A stretch of 64,000 nucleotides of DNA. It comes from Luteibacter sp. SG786. GTDB lineage: Bacteria; Pseudomonadota; Gammaproteobacteria; Xanthomonadales; Rhodanobacteraceae. Below, piece by piece: positions 36,168-45,009 of the stretch. The translations under genes and the position numbers were made by a program. The stretch spans positions 1,975,063 to 2,039,062 of the forward strand of contig NZ_JAAOYX010000001.1 of assembly GCF_011759605.1 (NCBI RefSeq). Reading direction: 5' to 3'. The first letter of the stretch is position 1; the number at the start of each line of letters is the position of its first letter. The notes below the pieces were generated by a model, which saw only the letters and a program-made list of their open reading frames with translations, did no database searches and had not been told where the DNA came from.

Positions 36168-36174
36168 GGCCGCC

Positions 36175-36963
36175 TCAATTCAGCGCGCGTGTGCGGCCGC
36201 CGTCGACGGCGATGCTGGTGCCGTTGACGTATCCGGCCGCGGGGCTTGCAAGGAAGGCCACCATAGCCGCCACCTCGGCCGGTTCGGCGAAGCGCGCCGC
36301 GGGCACGCTCGCGAGAAGTCCCTTTTCCACTTCCTCCCGGGTACGTCCTGCCTTGACGCTGGATTCCACCAGGGCCTCGAGGCGAGGCGTGCGCGTGTAG
36401 CCGGGCAGGACGTTGTTCACGGTGATGCCATCGGCCGCGACTTCGCTGGCGAGCGTCTTGGCCCATCCCGCCATGGCGGCGCGTGTGGTGTTGGACACGC
36501 CGAGGTTGGGGATCGGTTCCTTCACCGACGTGGAGACGATGTTCACGATGCGCCCGTAGCGCGCCTCGCGCATGCCCGGCAGGCAGGCGTGGGCCAGCAC
36601 TTGGGCGGCGACGACATGCTGGCGGTACGCGATGAGGAAGGCCTCGGGCTCGGCGTTCCACACCGGGCCGGGCGGCGGCCCGCCGCTGTTGTTCACCAGC
36701 ACGTGCACGGCCCGGTCGCCGACGATGTCGGCAATGGTGGCGGCAAGCGCCTCGGTGTCGAGCATGTCCACGGCCACGTGGCGATGTTTCTGCCCGGCCT
36801 GGTTGGCCGGAAGTTCGGCGGCGAGCGCGGCGAGCGCGTCGGCGGAGCGGGAGAGCAGCGTGAGGCTGGCGCCGAGTTCGGCCAGTTCGAAGGCCGTGGC
36901 ACGGCCCAGTCCTTGCGAGGCACCGCAGACCAGGGCGTGGCGACCGGTGAGACGAAGATCCAT
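36175..36963 (-). CDS. SDR-family protein with non-canonical active site
   Basis: Short-chain dehydrogenase/reductase fold of 262 residues. The cofactor motif GASQGLG is at 14-20 and NNSGG at 91-95. The usual catalytic YxxxK is replaced by SNTTR at 157-161, with upstream Ser144/Ser146, so the classical mechanism is not available. A subgroup of SDRs with SN..R in this place exists. The gene starts the run to the dehydrogenase and deaminase, with a 7-base gap. Its substrate is unknown; a role in the same aromatic breakdown route is inferred from position only. Confidence 0.85.
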   Translation of the reverse strand: MDLRLTGRHALVCGASQGLGRATAFELAELGASLTLLSRSADALAALAAELPANQAGQKHRHVAVDMLDTEALAATIADIVGDRAVHVLVNNSGGPPPGPVWNAEPEAFLIAYRQHVVAAQVLAHACLPGMREARYGRIVNIVSTSVKEPIPNLGVSNTTRAAMAGWAKTLASEVAADGITVNNVLPGYTRTPRLEALVESSVKAGRTREEVEKGLLASVPAARFAEPAEVAAMVAFLASPAAGYVNGTSIAVDGGRTRALN

Positions 36964-36992
36964 GCGGCGCTCCCTTCAAGGGGTGGACGGGC

Positions 36993-37325
36993 TCAGCCCT
37001 GTTTCATCGCCCACCACTGTATCGCCATTGCGGCAAACCAGCACGGCCAGGCGAGCCACGGCGCCAGGCGCCACACGCGCTGCCAGCGGTTCAGTTCGTC
37101 GTCGTCGAACAAAGCCGGTGCATCGGAGCGAAGCACCCGGCGCATCCGCAGCCAGTTCGCCATGCCGTTAGGCCGGCCGGTGTCGGCCTCGACGATGGTC
37201 TTCCAGTGGTCCGGGTAGCGCTTCCTCAGCAACGCGGTGAAGCGCCACTGGGCCACGAAGTGCAGAAGGAAGAAGGCGACCGCGCCGAGTAGGAGCAGGA
37301 GATAGAGGTAGACGGCGGTCTGCAT
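36993..37325 (-). CDS. Small membrane protein of unknown function
   Basis: Protein of 110 residues with an N-terminal helix (TAVYLYLLLLLGAVAFFLLHFVAQW cut short here: about residues 3-25) and a C-terminal helix rich in Trp (WRLAPWLAWPCWFAAMAIQWW). A charged cytosolic loop (RKRYPDHWKTIVEADTGR) links them. I do not recognise the family. It lies 6 bases after the MalM-like gene and 29 bases before the SDR gene in the same-strand run. Confidence 0.72.
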   Translation of the reverse strand: MQTAVYLYLLLLLGAVAFFLLHFVAQWRFTALLRKRYPDHWKTIVEADTGRPNGMANWLRMRRVLRSDAPALFDDDELNRWQRVWRLAPWLAWPCWFAAMAIQWWAMKQG

Positions 37326-37331
37326 GACGGA

Positions 37332-38150
37332 TCAGCTGCCCTTTTCTTTGTCTTTGCTGCGCTTCTCCGGATCTTCGCCAAGGATGTCGGTGGTGACCAC
37401 ACTGCGAATGGTGGAGATGACGCCGTTGCCCTGCTGGGCTTTGGAGCAGACCGCGTTGTTGATGGCCTTCTTGTAGGTGTCGTTCTGCATGCCGACAAAC
37501 AGCACGCCGTCCGGACCATGGGCGATCTTGAAGCTGCCGGCGGGGTTCATCTTCACCGGCGCCTCGGCCGAGAAGGTGGTGGGCGACTGCTCCCAGTAGG
37601 TCTGGCTCTTCTGCTGCTGCGCGGACGAATACACCACGAGGTAGCGGGCCTTGTCGTCCACCACCTTGAACTTGCCGAAGGCGCCGGTGGTCTCGCTCGT
37701 CCAGCCGATGTACTCGCACAGCTGGATGTCTTCCGAGTGCAGCGGCTGGAAGGCGTCGTCGAGCAGCACCACCGTCGGCGCGAACAGGTAACTGGAACTC
37801 AGCCAGCGCCCGTTGAGCTCCGACTTCATCGCGATGGTGTATGGCAACTGTGCGCCCTGCGGCAGGCGGAACGCGAGGAAGTAGCTGCGGTCGCCGTTGA
37901 GGCTGGCGACCGGGCTGTCCTTGTTCAGTTCGAACCGCTGCGGCTGCCAAGGCAGCATGTCCTGGTAGGACAGGTCGGCGAAGCTGCCGCAGCAGGGATT
38001 CGCCTCGTCCAGCGCCTTCCGCGCGATATCGATCGTGTTCGTCGGGTTCTCCGGCGGGCGGAGGTTCGGCGGCACGATGGAGCGGCAGGCACCCAGCGCC
38101 ACGAGGGCGAGGGCGAGGAGCAGCGGACGGAGCAGGGAAGGGGGCATCAT
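37332..38150 (-). CDS. MalM-like lipoprotein
   Basis: Lipoprotein of about 272 residues. A signal ends at the lipobox Cys22 (VALGAC). Features that resemble the maltose operon protein MalM: NPCCGSFADLSYQ at 51-63, then PWQPQRFELN and SPVASLNGDRSYFLAFRLPQG. Later the sequence is strand-rich. No maltose genes are in the window, so the MalM name is tentative. ATG 38150 (or 38147) gives the signal peptide. It starts 14 bases after asnS on the same strand, and the small membrane-protein gene follows after 6 bases. Confidence 0.6.
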   Translation of the reverse strand: MMPPSLLRPLLLALALVALGACRSIVPPNLRPPENPTNTIDIARKALDEANPCCGSFADLSYQDMLPWQPQRFELNKDSPVASLNGDRSYFLAFRLPQGAQLPYTIAMKSELNGRWLSSSYLFAPTVVLLDDAFQPLHSEDIQLCEYIGWTSETTGAFGKFKVVDDKARYLVVYSSAQQQKSQTYWEQSPTTFSAEAPVKMNPAGSFKIAHGPDGVLFVGMQNDTYKKAINNAVCSKAQQGNGVISTIRSVVTTDILGEDPEKRSKDKEKGS

Positions 38151-38164
38151 GATCTTGTCGTTGG

Positions 38165-39568
<1,404 letters not shown>

Positions 39569-39638
39569 CGATTGAAACTCCGGAAAAGGCGCCACATGTT
39601 CAGCGCGTAAGAAGCACGACCCTATATGATAATGTAAG

Positions 39639-39650
39639 GTTCACGTGAAC
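39639..39650. promoter_or_regulatory. Perfect 12-bp palindrome GTTCACGTGAAC
   Basis: A perfect palindrome lies between the divergent asnS and IscA-type genes, 71 bases before the asnS start and 43 before the IscA-type start. The perfect palindrome fits an operator, with AT-rich sequence on its left. No regulator gene adjoins it. Confidence 0.4.
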
Positions 39651-39680
39651 GGCACCGCTTCAATCGATATACCACGGCCA

Positions 39681-39692
39681 GAAAACGTTTTC
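39681..39692. promoter_or_regulatory. Perfect 12-bp palindrome GAAAACGTTTTC
   Basis: This palindrome with a central CG directly touches the ATG of the IscA-type gene and takes the place of a Shine-Dalgarno sequence. Its form resembles LacI-family operators. It could control start access or transcription. Confidence 0.45.
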
Positions 39693-40016
39693 ATGATACA
39701 AATTACCCCCGCAGCATCTGATCGCATGCGCGACTTCCTGGCCCGTTCCCCCGAGGCCGCGGGCGTTCGTTTCGCCGTGAAGCGCATGGGCTGCTCGGGC
39801 TTCGGCTACGTGGTGGACCTGGCCGCCGACATCGCCGAGGACGACCGCGTGCTCGACATCGATGGCATCCGCGTGGTGGTCGACCCCAAGAGCCTCCCCC
39901 TGGTGGACGGCACTCTCATCGACTTCCAGCGCCAGGGGCTGAACGCCTCGTTCGTGTTCCATAACCCCAATGCCACGGGCGAGTGCGGGTGCGGCGAATC
40001 CTTCACGGTTTCCTAG
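39693..40016 (+). CDS. HesB/IscA-family iron-sulfur assembly protein
   Basis: A-type carrier of 107 residues that helps insert iron-sulfur clusters. The three conserved Cys are in KRMGCSGFGY and GECGCGES (two Cys). It starts MIQITPAASDRM, typical for the family. It could be IscA, SufA or ErpA; it stands alone, without isc or suf genes, which favours ErpA or a solitary IscA. No Shine-Dalgarno is seen before the ATG; instead a perfect palindrome touches it. Confidence 0.88.
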   Translation: MIQITPAASDRMRDFLARSPEAAGVRFAVKRMGCSGFGYVVDLAADIAEDDRVLDIDGIRVVVDPKSLPLVDGTLIDFQRQGLNASFVFHNPNATGECGCGESFTVS

Positions 40017-40039
40017 CTGGCGCGTGGGACCGGCGTTGT

Positions 40040-40121
40040 GTGGGAGCCGCTTCAGCGGCGATGGGGTGCTTGCCGCAAGCTGGCCCGCTGCCGCGGGATC
40101 GCCGGCATAGCCGGCTCCCAC
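40040..40121 (+). repeat. 82-bp REPIN-like repeat, copy 7
   Basis: Full copy with GCCGCTTCAGCGGC and GCCGGCATAGCCGGC hairpins and spacer GATGGGGTGCTTGCCG. It lies between IscA-type and rpsF genes, both on the plus strand, and just upstream of the rpsF promoter. Confidence 0.9.
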
Positions 40122-40135
40122 AGGAAGCCAGCCTC

Positions 40136-40165
40136 TTGCTGTAAATCCCGGTTTCTCCTTACAAT
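40136..40165 (+). promoter_or_regulatory. Likely promoter of the rpsF operon
   Basis: TTGCTG as -35 and TACAAT as -10 separated by 18 bases. It is placed about 95 bases before rpsF, leaving room for the structured leader. Confidence 0.5.
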
Positions 40166-40171
40166 GCGCGG

Positions 40172-40260
40172 CTGGCCCTCTCCAAGGAGGGTCTTCTTGC
40201 CTCACCGCCCGCGCGGGAGGCTGCCATCCCCGTCAAGGGGTGCATCCACAAGGAGCCACC
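40172..40260 (+). promoter_or_regulatory. Putative S6:S18 autoregulatory leader of rpsF
   Basis: The rpsF leader has three hairpins: CCCTC/GAGGG at 40176-40191, GCCT..AGGC with an inner CCC/GGG pair at 40199-40221, and CCCC-GTCAA-GGGG near 40227-40239. The second has a 5' bulge CACCG that contains CCG, the key feature of the known S6:S18-binding leader that represses rpsF mRNA translation when S6 and S18 are in excess. The match to the published motif is by eye and needs a covariance search. Confidence 0.55.
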
Positions 40261-40683
40261 ATGCGTCATTATGAAGTCGTGTTCCTGGTCCATCCGGACC
40301 AGAGCGAACAGGTGCCCGCCATGATCGAGCGTTACAAGACGCTGATCGAAGGCGACAACGGCAAGATCCACCGCCTCGAAGACTGGGGCCGCCGCCAGCT
40401 GGCCTACCCGATCGAGAACCTCGCCAAGGCTCACTACGTGATGCTGAACATCGAGGTTTCGCAGAACGCCCTGAACGAGCTCGAGACGGGTTTCCGTTTC
40501 AACGACGCCGTCCTGCGCCACCTCGTGATCCGTCGCGACGAGGCCGACACCGAGCAGTCCTTCATCCTGAAGAGCAAGGAAAAGGACGAGCAGAAGGGTT
40601 CGCGCCGCCGTGACGACGACAGCGACGGCGACGACCGCCGTGGCGGTCGCGACAACGACAACGATCGCGACAGCGACGACTAA
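40261..40683 (+). CDS. rpsF: 30S ribosomal protein S6
   Basis: Ribosomal protein of 140 residues that binds 16S rRNA with S18. It starts [21 protein letters not shown] and has the S6 signature [16 protein letters not shown]. The C-terminus is an acidic tail of alternating Asp/Arg ([15 protein letters not shown]) longer than many S6 proteins; in E. coli this tail is glutamylated. AAGGAG precedes the ATG. rpsR follows 15 bases later. Confidence 0.97.
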   Translation: MRHYEVVFLVHPDQSEQVPAMIERYKTLIEGDNGKIHRLEDWGRRQLAYPIENLAKAHYVMLNIEVSQNALNELETGFRFNDAVLRHLVIRRDEADTEQSFILKSKEKDEQKGSRRRDDDSDGDDRRGGRDNDNDRDSDD

Positions 40684-40698
40684 TCGGGGATCACAGCC

Positions 40699-40929
40699 AT
40701 GTCCAAGTTTTTCCGCCGCCGCAAGTTCTGCCGCTTCACCGCCGAGGGCGTGAAGGAGATCGATTACAAGGATCTCAACACCCTCCGTCAGTACATCACG
40801 GAGAACGGCAAGATCGTCCCGAGCCGCATCACCGGCACGAAGGCCCGCTACCAGCGCCAGCTGGCGACCGCGATCAAGCGCGCTCGCTTCCTCTCGCTGC
40901 TGCCGTACACCGACAACCACGACGTCTGA
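40699..40929 (+). CDS. rpsR: 30S ribosomal protein S18
   Basis: Ribosomal protein of 76 residues, S6 partner in the 30S platform. It contains [21 protein letters not shown] and [23 protein letters not shown]. It lies between rpsF and rplI, as in most bacteria. Upstream GGGGATCAC is a weak ribosome-binding site. Confidence 0.97.
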   Translation: MSKFFRRRKFCRFTAEGVKEIDYKDLNTLRQYITENGKIVPSRITGTKARYQRQLATAIKRARFLSLLPYTDNHDV

Positions 40930-41037
40930 TCGTCCGCGCGCCCTTCCCATGCATGGGTGGGGCGCCCGGTGAACGACACTCGGACAACCAGTTTTGGCTG
41001 CGCGGGGCCCATCCCGTGCTAACGAAAGGAACATCCC

Positions 41038-41484
41038 ATGGAACTCATCCTCCTCGAGAAGGTGAAGAACCTCGGCAACCTCGGCGACAAGGTCAACGTC
41101 AAGCCGGGTTACGGCCGTAACTTCCTCCTCCCGACCGGCAAGGCCGCTCGTGCCACCGCCGACAACATCGCCGCGTTCGAAGCGCGCCGCGCCGAATACG
41201 AAGCCAAGGCCAAGGAGCAGCTCTCCGGTGCCGAAGGCCGTGCGGCCAAGCTCGATGGCGCCGAGGTCACGATCGAAGTGAACGCTTCGCCGGAAGGCAA
41301 GCTGTTCGGTTCGGTCACCCCGCGTGACGTTGCCGAAGCCCTGACCGCCAAGGGTCTGGACGTCGACAAGAGCGAAGTGATCCAGGCCGAAGGCCCGTTC
41401 CGCAACACCGGCGATTACGAGGTCGTCATCGTCCTCCACGCCGACGTGCAGCAGACGGTCAAGGTCAAGGTGGTCGGCGCGTAA
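41038..41484 (+). CDS. rplI: 50S ribosomal protein L9
   Basis: Ribosomal protein of 148 residues. N-terminal domain [19 protein letters not shown] and [13 protein letters not shown] bind 23S rRNA; a long helix and the C-terminal domain follow ([20 protein letters not shown]). It has AAAGGAACATCCC upstream. A strong terminator at 41509 closes the rpsF-rpsR-rplI unit. Confidence 0.97.
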   Translation: MELILLEKVKNLGNLGDKVNVKPGYGRNFLLPTGKAARATADNIAAFEARRAEYEAKAKEQLSGAEGRAAKLDGAEVTIEVNASPEGKLFGSVTPRDVAEALTAKGLDVDKSEVIQAEGPFRNTGDYEVVIVLHADVQQTVKVKVVGA

Positions 41485-41508
41485 GCTCCGCGCCATCCGC
41501 AAGACCCG

Positions 41509-41537
41509 ACGGGCGCCGCAAGGCGCCCGTTTTCGTT
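41509..41537 (+). terminator. Intrinsic terminator after rplI
   Basis: ACGGGCGCC, GCAA loop, GGCGCCCGT, then TTTCGTTT. A 9-bp perfect stem ends the ribosomal protein unit before dnaB. Confidence 0.85.
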
Positions 41538-41548
41538 TCATCCCCAGG

Positions 41549-41557
41549 TTATCCACA
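41549..41557 (+). promoter_or_regulatory. DnaA box upstream of dnaB
   Basis: TTATCCACA, a perfect match to the DnaA-box consensus, lies 94 bases before dnaB. A weaker half-match, TTATCCTCT, follows 3 bases later. The box overlaps the expected promoter region and may link dnaB expression to DnaA. Confidence 0.55.
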
Positions 41558-41568
41558 GAGTTATCCTC

Positions 41569-41597
41569 TCAACGTGTGAGACTGCTCCGCGTATGAT
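41569..41597 (+). promoter_or_regulatory. Possible dnaB promoter
   Basis: TCAACG as a weak -35 and TATGAT as -10, with a 17-base spacer. It is 12 bases downstream of the DnaA box. Confidence 0.4.
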
Positions 41598-41650
41598 CGT
41601 CCCCACGGCCTGCCGCTCCGGCTGGTGCCGTCCGCAACACGAGGTAGTCC

Positions 41651-43060
41651 ATGTCCTTCAATCCTGCTGAGCGCGGCGAGCGCAAGCGCCGGCGCGAGCC
41701 TTCCGCCATCGATGCGTTGCGTGTGCCGCCGCATTCCATCGAGGCCGAGCAGGCGGTGCTGGGCGGTCTCATGCTTTCGCCGGATTCGCTGGACAAGGTG
41801 GCCGACAAGCTCACCGACGACGACTTCTACCGTCGCGACCACCGCCTCATCTGGCGCGCCATCAACGAGCTGGCGAACAAGGGCATGCCTTGCGACGCCA
41901 TCACGCTCGGCGACTGGTTCATCGCCAACGACATGGCCGAGATGGTCGGTGGCGCCACGTATCTCATGGAACTGGCGAACTCCACGCCGAGCGCGGCCAA
42001 CATTGCCGCGTACGGCGACATCGTTCGCGAGAAGTCCGTGCTTCGCCAGCTGATCGACGCCGGCACGCTGATCACCGAAGACGGTTTCCGGCCCGAAGGC
42101 AAGAGCGTGCAGGAAGTGATGGAACTCGCCGAGCAGCGGGTGTTCCGCATCGCGGAATCCGGCGCGCGCGGCAAGAAGGACATCGTCTCGGTGCGCGAGG
42201 CCACGGCCGAAGCGTTCCGCATGCTCACCGAGCGCTATGAGAAGCGCGGCCAGCTCACCGGCCTGTCCACCGGCTTCACCGATCTGGACGAACTCACCTC
42301 CGGCCTGCAGCCCTCCGACCTGATCATCATCGCGGCGCGTCCCTCCATGGGCAAAACGGCATTCGCGCTCAACCTCGCGGAAGCGGCCGCCATGCGCGGC
42401 AAGAAGGCCGTGGCGGTGTTCTCGATGGAAATGTCGGCATCGCAGCTGGCCTTCCGTCTCATTTCCTCCCTCGGTCGCGTGCACGCGCAACACTTGCGCA
42501 ATGGCGACCTGGCGGAAGAGGACTGGCCGCGCGTCACGTCCGCCATCACCATGCTTTCCGACGCGAAGATCTTCATCGACGACACGCCGGCGATGTCGCC
42601 GGTGGAAATGCGCTCGCGCGCGCGCCGCCTCCAGCGCGAGCACGGTCTCGGGCTCATCGTGATCGACTACCTGCAGCTCATGCAGGTGCCGGGCAACTCC
42701 GAGAACCGCGCCACGGAAATCTCGGAGATTTCCCGCGGCCTGAAGGCATTGGCGAAGGAACTCAATGTGCCGGTCATCGCACTGTCGCAGTTGAACCGCT
42801 CGCTGGAACAGCGCGCCGACAAGCGGCCGATGATGTCCGACCTGCGCGAATCGGGCGCTATCGAGCAGGACGCCGACGTCATCATGTTCATTTACCGCGA
42901 CGAGTACTACAACAAGGAATCGGCGGACAAGGGCCTGGCCGAAATCATCATCGGCAAGCAGCGTAACGGTCCCACCGATACGGTGAAGCTGGCCTTCCTC
43001 GGCCACTACACAAAGTTCGAGAACTGGGCACCCGACTCCTACGTGGGCAGCTTCGACTAG
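41651..43060 (+). CDS. dnaB: Replicative DNA helicase DnaB
   Basis: Hexameric fork helicase of 469 residues. The N-terminal domain has PPHSIEAEQAVLGGLMLSPD; the RecA-like ATPase domain has Walker A ARPSMGKTAFAL, Walker B LIVIDYLQLM and LSQLNRSLEQR. No intein is present. The N-terminal lead ERGERKRRREPS is basic. A conserved order of rplI and dnaB is seen here, common in this phylum. GAGGTAGTCC precedes the ATG. Confidence 0.97.
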   Translation: MSFNPAERGERKRRREPSAIDALRVPPHSIEAEQAVLGGLMLSPDSLDKVADKLTDDDFYRRDHRLIWRAINELANKGMPCDAITLGDWFIANDMAEMVGGATYLMELANSTPSAANIAAYGDIVREKSVLRQLIDAGTLITEDGFRPEGKSVQEVMELAEQRVFRIAESGARGKKDIVSVREATAEAFRMLTERYEKRGQLTGLSTGFTDLDELTSGLQPSDLIIIAARPSMGKTAFALNLAEAAAMRGKKAVAVFSMEMSASQLAFRLISSLGRVHAQHLRNGDLAEEDWPRVTSAITMLSDAKIFIDDTPAMSPVEMRSRARRLQREHGLGLIVIDYLQLMQVPGNSENRATEISEISRGLKALAKELNVPVIALSQLNRSLEQRADKRPMMSDLRESGAIEQDADVIMFIYRDEYYNKESADKGLAEIIIGKQRNGPTDTVKLAFLGHYTKFENWAPDSYVGSFD

Positions 43061-43120
43061 CGAACTGTCGGTCGGCGCGGCTTGCTATCCTCGGCGGCAC
43101 GTCCCGTATGGAGAGTGCCG

Positions 43121-43879
43121 ATGTTCCGTTCCCACGTTTTCCTGGCCGCGGGCCTTCTCGCGGCAACCGCAGCCACGGCAGCCCCGCAGATCGCGGTGCC
43201 CGAACGTCCCACGGCGGAACAGCGCGCGGACATCGAACGTCGCCTCAACGACTGGCCCGCCCTGGGTCGTTACGCCAAGGACAATGCCGCGCTCGGCGCT
43301 CCGAAGCCCGGGCAGCCGCGCGTCGTCTTCATGGGCGATTCGATCACGGATGCCTGGGGGCGCGAGATCGGCACATTCTTCCCGGGCCACGACTACGTCA
43401 ATCGCGGTATCAGCGGGCAGACCACGCCTCAGATGCTGCTGCGCTTCCGTCCCGATGTCGTGGCGCTCAAGCCGGCCGCCGTCGTCATCCTGGCCGGCAC
43501 GAACGACATCGCGGGAAACACGGGGCCGACCACGCTGGAAGCGATCGAGGGCAACCTCGCATCCATGGCCGAACTCGCGAAAGCGAACGGGATACGCGTC
43601 GTCCTCGCCTCCGTCATGCCTGTGAGCGACTACGTAGGGAGTGGCCAGACGAAACAACGGCCGCCGGAGAAGATTCTCGCGCTCAACGCCTGGATCAAGG
43701 CGTACGCCGCGCGCGAGCACCTCGTCTACCTCGATTACTACACGGCGATGGTCGACACGCGCGGCGCGCTGAAGAAGGAGCTCAGCTACGACGGCCTGCA
43801 TCCCAATGCCGCGGGCTATGCGGTGATGGCGCCGCTCGCAGAGAAAGCCATCGCGGAGGCGCTGCGCGGAGGCCGCTGA
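43121..43879 (+). CDS. Secreted SGNH/GDSL hydrolase
   Basis: Exported esterase-type protein of 252 residues. A signal peptide ends around residue 21 (ATAA before PQIAV). The GDS motif MGDSITDAWG is block I, NRGISGQTT block II, LAGTNDIAG block III (GTND) and LSYDGLHPNAAGY block V (D..H). The catalytic set is complete. Substrates of such enzymes are usually esters or acetylated carbohydrates. It follows dnaB without an obvious terminator. ATG 43121 has GAG upstream. Confidence 0.9.
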   Translation: MFRSHVFLAAGLLAATAATAAPQIAVPERPTAEQRADIERRLNDWPALGRYAKDNAALGAPKPGQPRVVFMGDSITDAWGREIGTFFPGHDYVNRGISGQTTPQMLLRFRPDVVALKPAAVVILAGTNDIAGNTGPTTLEAIEGNLASMAELAKANGIRVVLASVMPVSDYVGSGQTKQRPPEKILALNAWIKAYAAREHLVYLDYYTAMVDTRGALKKELSYDGLHPNAAGYAVMAPLAEKAIAEALRGGR

Positions 43880-43908
43880 CACCAAGACGCGGCGTCCGGT
43901 AAGTCAAT

Positions 43909-43927
43909 TTTAGGACGACATCCTAAA
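43909..43927. promoter_or_regulatory. Inverted repeat TTTAGGA-N5-TCCTAAA
   Basis: A perfect 7-bp inverted repeat with a 5-base spacer lies 110 bases upstream of the CsgG-like gene. TTGACA follows at 43938, a consensus -35 box, so the repeat is placed like an operator. No regulator gene is adjacent. Confidence 0.5.
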
Positions 43928-44036
43928 GACGAATTGGTTGACAAGATCTAGCATCCCGCTCCCGTGATGCCTTCGCGTGGGTGCGCCCGACCGCGTGCAA
44001 GGCGGACCACCGGGCGCATCAAGGACCGTATCGATC

Positions 44037-45005
44037 ATGGAAACCATCCAGAAGCACGCCGCCACGGCGTCGCTGGCGCTCGCCTGTGTCATCGCCATGT
44101 CGGGCTGCACCGCTGGCAATCCGCTTGTCACCCGTTCGCAGAAGGCGCACGAGGCGAAAGTCGCCGCCATACCGAAGTGTTCGCGGAAGCTCGGCACCAT
44201 CTCGGTCATCGAGCCGGAAGGCGGCGTGCACTGGTGGACGCAGCAGCAACTCCCGTCGCCCACCAAGCTCATCAAGGTGTTCGTCAGCAAGTCGGGCTGC
44301 TTCACGCTGCTCGACCGCGGCATGGGCATGGACGCGGCCATGCGCGAGCGCGAACTGGCAACGGGCGGGCAGTTGCGTGGCGGTGCCAACGTGGGCAAGG
44401 GGCAGATCAAGGCTGCGGATTACGTGCTCGTGCCCGACCTCGTCTCCCGCAACAGCGATGCCGGTGGCGGCGCATTGAGCGCGATCGCGGGCGGCCTCAT
44501 CGGTGGCGGTGCCGGCCAGTTGGTCAGCGCCATCAACATTCAGTCCAAGACGGCCGATGTCACGCTCACCGTCACCGACGTCCGTTCGTCCGAGCAGGTG
44601 GCTCTCGCGGAAGGACATGGCGAGAAGAACGACATCGGCCTCGGCGCCAAGGGGGTGTTCAACGGCACGCAGGGCGGCCTCGGCGCAGGTGTCGGCGGCT
44701 ACTCGAATACGACCATCGGCCAGGTCATCACCATGGCCTACCTCGACGCCTACACCAAGCTCGTGGACGAGATGGGCGGCATGCCCGGCAACCCCTCGGC
44801 AGCGAACGCGCGCCAGTCGGGCACGATACGCGTCGCCACACGCATGTTCGAGAACTCGACCATGAAGGGCAAGGTGGTGCGCCTGCTCGACGTCGGGATG
44901 ACGGTGTATCCCACTGGCGAGAAAGCGGGGGCGATCTGGCAGGTGGAGGACGAACACGGCAACCGGGGGTGGGTGTCTTCCGTCCATTTCGACCTGGCGA
45001 AATGA
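44037..45005 (+). CDS. CsgG/HfaB-like lipoprotein with C-terminal SH3-like domain
   Basis: Lipoprotein of 322 residues. The signal ends at a lipobox Cys (VIAMSGCTAGN). The central part (about 35-245) resembles CsgG-family outer-membrane lipoproteins: LGTISVIEPEG, FTLLDRG, AADYVLVPDLVSR, KTADVTLTVTDVRSSE. A small beta-rich C-terminal region with GAIWQVEDEHGNRGWV looks like an SH3 module. CsgG proteins make export channels or envelope scaffolds; no curli genes are nearby. A Gly-rich stretch (GGGALSAIAGGLIGGGAG) could be a membrane-interacting hairpin. Confidence 0.72.
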   Translation: METIQKHAATASLALACVIAMSGCTAGNPLVTRSQKAHEAKVAAIPKCSRKLGTISVIEPEGGVHWWTQQQLPSPTKLIKVFVSKSGCFTLLDRGMGMDAAMRERELATGGQLRGGANVGKGQIKAADYVLVPDLVSRNSDAGGGALSAIAGGLIGGGAGQLVSAINIQSKTADVTLTVTDVRSSEQVALAEGHGEKNDIGLGAKGVFNGTQGGLGAGVGGYSNTTIGQVITMAYLDAYTKLVDEMGGMPGNPSAANARQSGTIRVATRMFENSTMKGKVVRLLDVGMTVYPTGEKAGAIWQVEDEHGNRGWVSSVHFDLAK

Positions 45006-45009
45006 ACCC

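Noticed and set aside
41549-41597. Possible replication origin at the DnaA box
   Set aside because: Only one perfect box is present, with no AT-rich unwinding stretch and no dnaA, rpmH or gid genes nearby. A regulatory site is more likely.
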